Shown here: positions 5,633 through 7,379 of the stretch, piece after piece | Layout of the letters: the number at the start of each line of letters is the position of its first letter | Position numbering within the stretch: position 1 is the stretch's first letter | From: Clostridium sp. | Lineage (GTDB): Bacteria > Bacillota > Clostridia > Lachnospirales > Lachnospiraceae | Assembly (NCBI GenBank): GCA_016302185.1 | Contig: JAEDOC010000104.1 | Location: 1 to 7,379 of the forward strand | Length of the DNA stretch: 7,379 nt | Direction: 5' to 3' | Position numbers and translations under genes: made by a program | The notes under the pieces: model-generated | Told to the model about the DNA's origin: nothing | The model's input: only the letters and a program-made list of their open reading frames with translations | The model's database searches: none

Positions 5633-7171
5633 ATGAAATTATTTTTACATCAAAATGAAACAAAGCAATCTCTTTCCAGACACCTTGACTGGATCACCAT
5701 AATAATTCCAATGATTATTATCCTGCTTCTATGTGCCGCCTTCTTTCTGGCCCCGGAAGTATCCAAACACACGCTGGATTCCATCCGGTTTTTTCTTCAG
5801 GAAGCTTTCGGAACCTGGTATCTTGCCATCGGATTGGGAATTTTTCTCCTCTCTCTTTATCTGGCATTTTCCCGTTACGGAACCATCCGTCTGGGAAAAC
5901 AGGATGAAAAACCAAAGTATTCCTTTTTTGCCTGGGGGGCTATGATGTTTACCTCCGGTTTAGCTGCCGATATCCTGTTCTATTCCCTCTGTGAATGGAT
6001 GCTGTATGCTCTGGATCCTCATCTGAAAACCATGGGATCGATTCAGGACTGGGCCAGCACCTATCCTCTCTTTCACTGGGGGCCTATCCCCTGGAGTTTT
6101 TATCTGGTTCTGGCTGTCGCTTTTGGCTTTATGCTTCATGTTCGCGGCTGTTCAAAACAAAAATACTCTGAGGCCTGCCGCCCTCTGCTGGGAAACCATA
6201 CCGATGGTTTTGCCGGAAGGTTCATCGATCTGATTGCTGTATTTGCACTTCTGGCCGGAACCGCCACCACGTTCAGCCTGGCAACTCCTCTGATGAGCCA
6301 GATCGCAGCAGACTTGACCGGCATGGAAAATTCCAAATGGATTACTATTGCCATTCTGGTAATCACATGCATTATTTATACTATTTCTGTTGTCCGCGGT
6401 ATGCACGGTATCATGAAGCTGGCCGCTTCCTGCGTCTACCTTTTCCTTGCCCTGCTGGCCTACGTCCTGTTTTTTGGAGGAGAAACCCGATATATCATCG
6501 AAACCGGATTTTCCTCTCTTGGAAATCTGGTACAGAATTTTATCGGATTATCAACCTACACGGATCCGCTTCGTACAACCTCTTTTCCACAGAACTGGAC
6601 CATCTTTTACTGGGCCTACTGGATGGTATGGTGTGTTGCTTCTCCTTTCTTTATTGGAAGTATTTCCCGTGGGAGAACCGTAAAACAGACGGTACTTGGC
6701 GGCTATATCTTCGGATTGGGTGGTACCTTTACCAGCTTTATCATTCTCGGGAATTACAGTCTTGGTCTCCAGATGTCTGGAAAACTGGATATTCTCAGTA
6801 TGTATTCTGCCTCCGGCGATCTCTATACTGCGATTACTTCCATCATCCGGACACTTCCTCTGGCACCTCTGGTGCTGGTACTTCTGGCTCTTACCATGGT
6901 TGCATTCTATGCCACCAGTTTTGATGCCATTGCCCTGGTCGCCTCATCCTATTCCTACCGGGAGCTGCCAAATGAGGAAGAGCCTCAGACCGGAATCAAG
7001 GTCTTCTGGTCCATCCTCCTGATCCTGCTCCCCATCGCCCTGGTGTTCAGCGACAGCTCCATGGCGAATCTGCAGACTGTGTCAATTATTGCAGCTTTTC
7101 CTATTGCAGTTATTATCGTGTTAATTATCCTGTCCTTCTTTAAAGATGCCAAAAAGTATCTGGGAGAGTAA
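5633..7171 (+). CDS. BCCT-family transporter, predicted choline-type quaternary amine carrier
   Basis: The 512-residue membrane protein has about 12 hydrophobic segments (near 20-41, 60-80, 99-120, 152-170, 197-217, 235-255, 264-282, 323-345, 352-372, 405-425, 457-472, 482-503), as expected for betaine/choline/carnitine transporters with the LeuT fold. The signature region is NWTIFYWAYW (321-330) followed by SRGRT (345-349), and TSFDAIAL (428-435) matches the conserved TS-D segment. Aligning ungapped to BetP, W149, W154 and Y157 in FHWGPIPWSFY equal BetP W189, W194 and Y197, and W330 equals W374, so the trimethylammonium aromatic box is complete. In the TM3 stretch SGLAADILFY, D113 falls at BetP Gly153; an Asp there gave BetP choline transport. 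BetP W373 is Tyr329 here. There is no long regulatory tail as in osmosensing BetP, so a nutrient-uptake role is more likely. The ATG at 5633 follows an AGGGAG ribosome binding site. Confidence 0.93.
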   Translation: MKLFLHQNETKQSLSRHLDWITIIIPMIIILLLCAAFFLAPEVSKHTLDSIRFFLQEAFGTWYLAIGLGIFLLSLYLAFSRYGTIRLGKQDEKPKYSFFAWGAMMFTSGLAADILFYSLCEWMLYALDPHLKTMGSIQDWASTYPLFHWGPIPWSFYLVLAVAFGFMLHVRGCSKQKYSEACRPLLGNHTDGFAGRFIDLIAVFALLAGTATTFSLATPLMSQIAADLTGMENSKWITIAILVITCIIYTISVVRGMHGIMKLAASCVYLFLALLAYVLFFGGETRYIIETGFSSLGNLVQNFIGLSTYTDPLRTTSFPQNWTIFYWAYWMVWCVASPFFIGSISRGRTVKQTVLGGYIFGLGGTFTSFIILGNYSLGLQMSGKLDILSMYSASGDLYTAITSIIRTLPLAPLVLVLLALTMVAFYATSFDAIALVASSYSYRELPNEEEPQTGIKVFWSILLILLPIALVFSDSSMANLQTVSIIAAFPIAVIIVLIILSFFKDAKKYLGE

Positions 7172-7187
7172 ATATTGATTTAACTGA

Positions 7188-7379
7188 GCAGTGCGAAAAG
7201 AGCCGTGCATCCAACTGCGTCATGCTTGCATGTAAGCAGCTGGATGCACGGCTCTTTTCATACGGCGAAGCCGCCAAGCGAGATGAAGCGAAGCGGAATC
7301 GAGCTTGGGCACTGCGGAGTAATAGGCGTCGCGTCAGCCAACGCCCGGCGTAGTGAATCGGAGATATCTTCTGGAAGAG
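7188..7379. repeat. GC-rich palindromic intergenic element, candidate dispersed repeat
   Basis: The long hairpin is bracketed by GCAGTGC (7188-7194) and GCACTGC (7309-7315), which are inverted copies. Between them lie further small stems, CGGC-GAA-GCCG (7263-7273) and CCAAGC...GCTTGG (7274-7279 and 7303-7308). Beyond the right bracket GGCGT...ACGCC (7325-7329 and 7341-7345) forms another. The composition is abruptly more GC- and purine-rich than the AT-rich gap before it, with AAGCGAGATGAAGCGAAGCGG-like runs. This layout resembles non-coding dispersed repeats such as REP or MITE-like elements. Only one copy is in the window, so the repeat nature is inferred. The right boundary is not seen. 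Confidence 0.5.
7195..7259. terminator. Long perfect hairpin behind the transporter, probable bidirectional terminator
   Basis: Nineteen-base arms, 7195-7213 and 7241-7259, are perfectly complementary and flank a 27-base centre. The centre can pair further through CTGC/GCAG and CATG/CATG. The arms start GAAAAGAG and end CTCTTTTC, so a short T-run ends the stem on both strands. It begins 23 bases after the transporter stop and may end transcription from either side. Its length is unusual for a simple terminator, and it is part of the larger palindromic element described separately. Confidence 0.7.

Noticed and set aside
7141..7379. Minus-strand frame open from the window edge back to a stop near 7141
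   Set aside because: It translates both arms of the long hairpin and the GC-rich element, and shows no recognisable domain; absence of stops is explained by composition. A true gene entering from the right cannot be fully excluded.

Overview
The window looks like the chromosome of a Gram-positive anaerobe of the Clostridia, probably Lachnospiraceae-like. The evidence is strong AGGAGG-type ribosome binding sites, consensus sigma-A promoters, an S12 protein with the extra N-terminal segment of Gram-positive bacteria, Firmicutes-type Cu/Zn-SOD-like and M20 amidase genes, and an oxygen-sensitive glycyl radical enzyme activase. The genus is an inference. No phage, integrase, transposase or CRISPR array is visible.

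The left end (1-1203) is the start of the conserved str operon on the minus strand: an exceptionally good promoter, then rpsL (S12), a 198-base gap, and rpsG (S7), which loses only its last codon and stop at the window edge. Behind the divergent promoter region, the plus strand carries an M20-family carbamoylase/allantoate-type amidohydrolase (1378-2643). It converges on, and overlaps by 14 bases, a minus-strand Cu/Zn-superoxide-dismutase-like gene (2630-3154). A divergent plus-strand D-2-hydroxyacid dehydrogenase (3315-4262) follows and ends in a clear terminator.

The right half is the accessory part. It holds a glycyl radical enzyme activase (4573-5472) and a BCCT-family quaternary-amine transporter (5633-7171). 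Each has its own predicted promoter, terminator and palindromic operator-like sites. The upstream palindromes of the activase share TGGAA/TTCCA half-sites, and one matches the LacI/CcpA operator pattern. The transporter promoter is followed by a nested set of inverted repeats over the expected transcription start.

The transporter keeps the whole trimethylammonium aromatic box of the family. It has an Asp where betaine-specific BetP has Gly153, the position known to switch BetP towards choline. Together these suggest import of choline or a similar cationic amine, next to an activase for an anaerobic radical enzyme. The radical enzyme itself is not in the window, so the substrate and the functional link remain inference. 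The window ends in a long hairpin inside a GC-rich, palindromic intergenic element that looks like a dispersed repeat.
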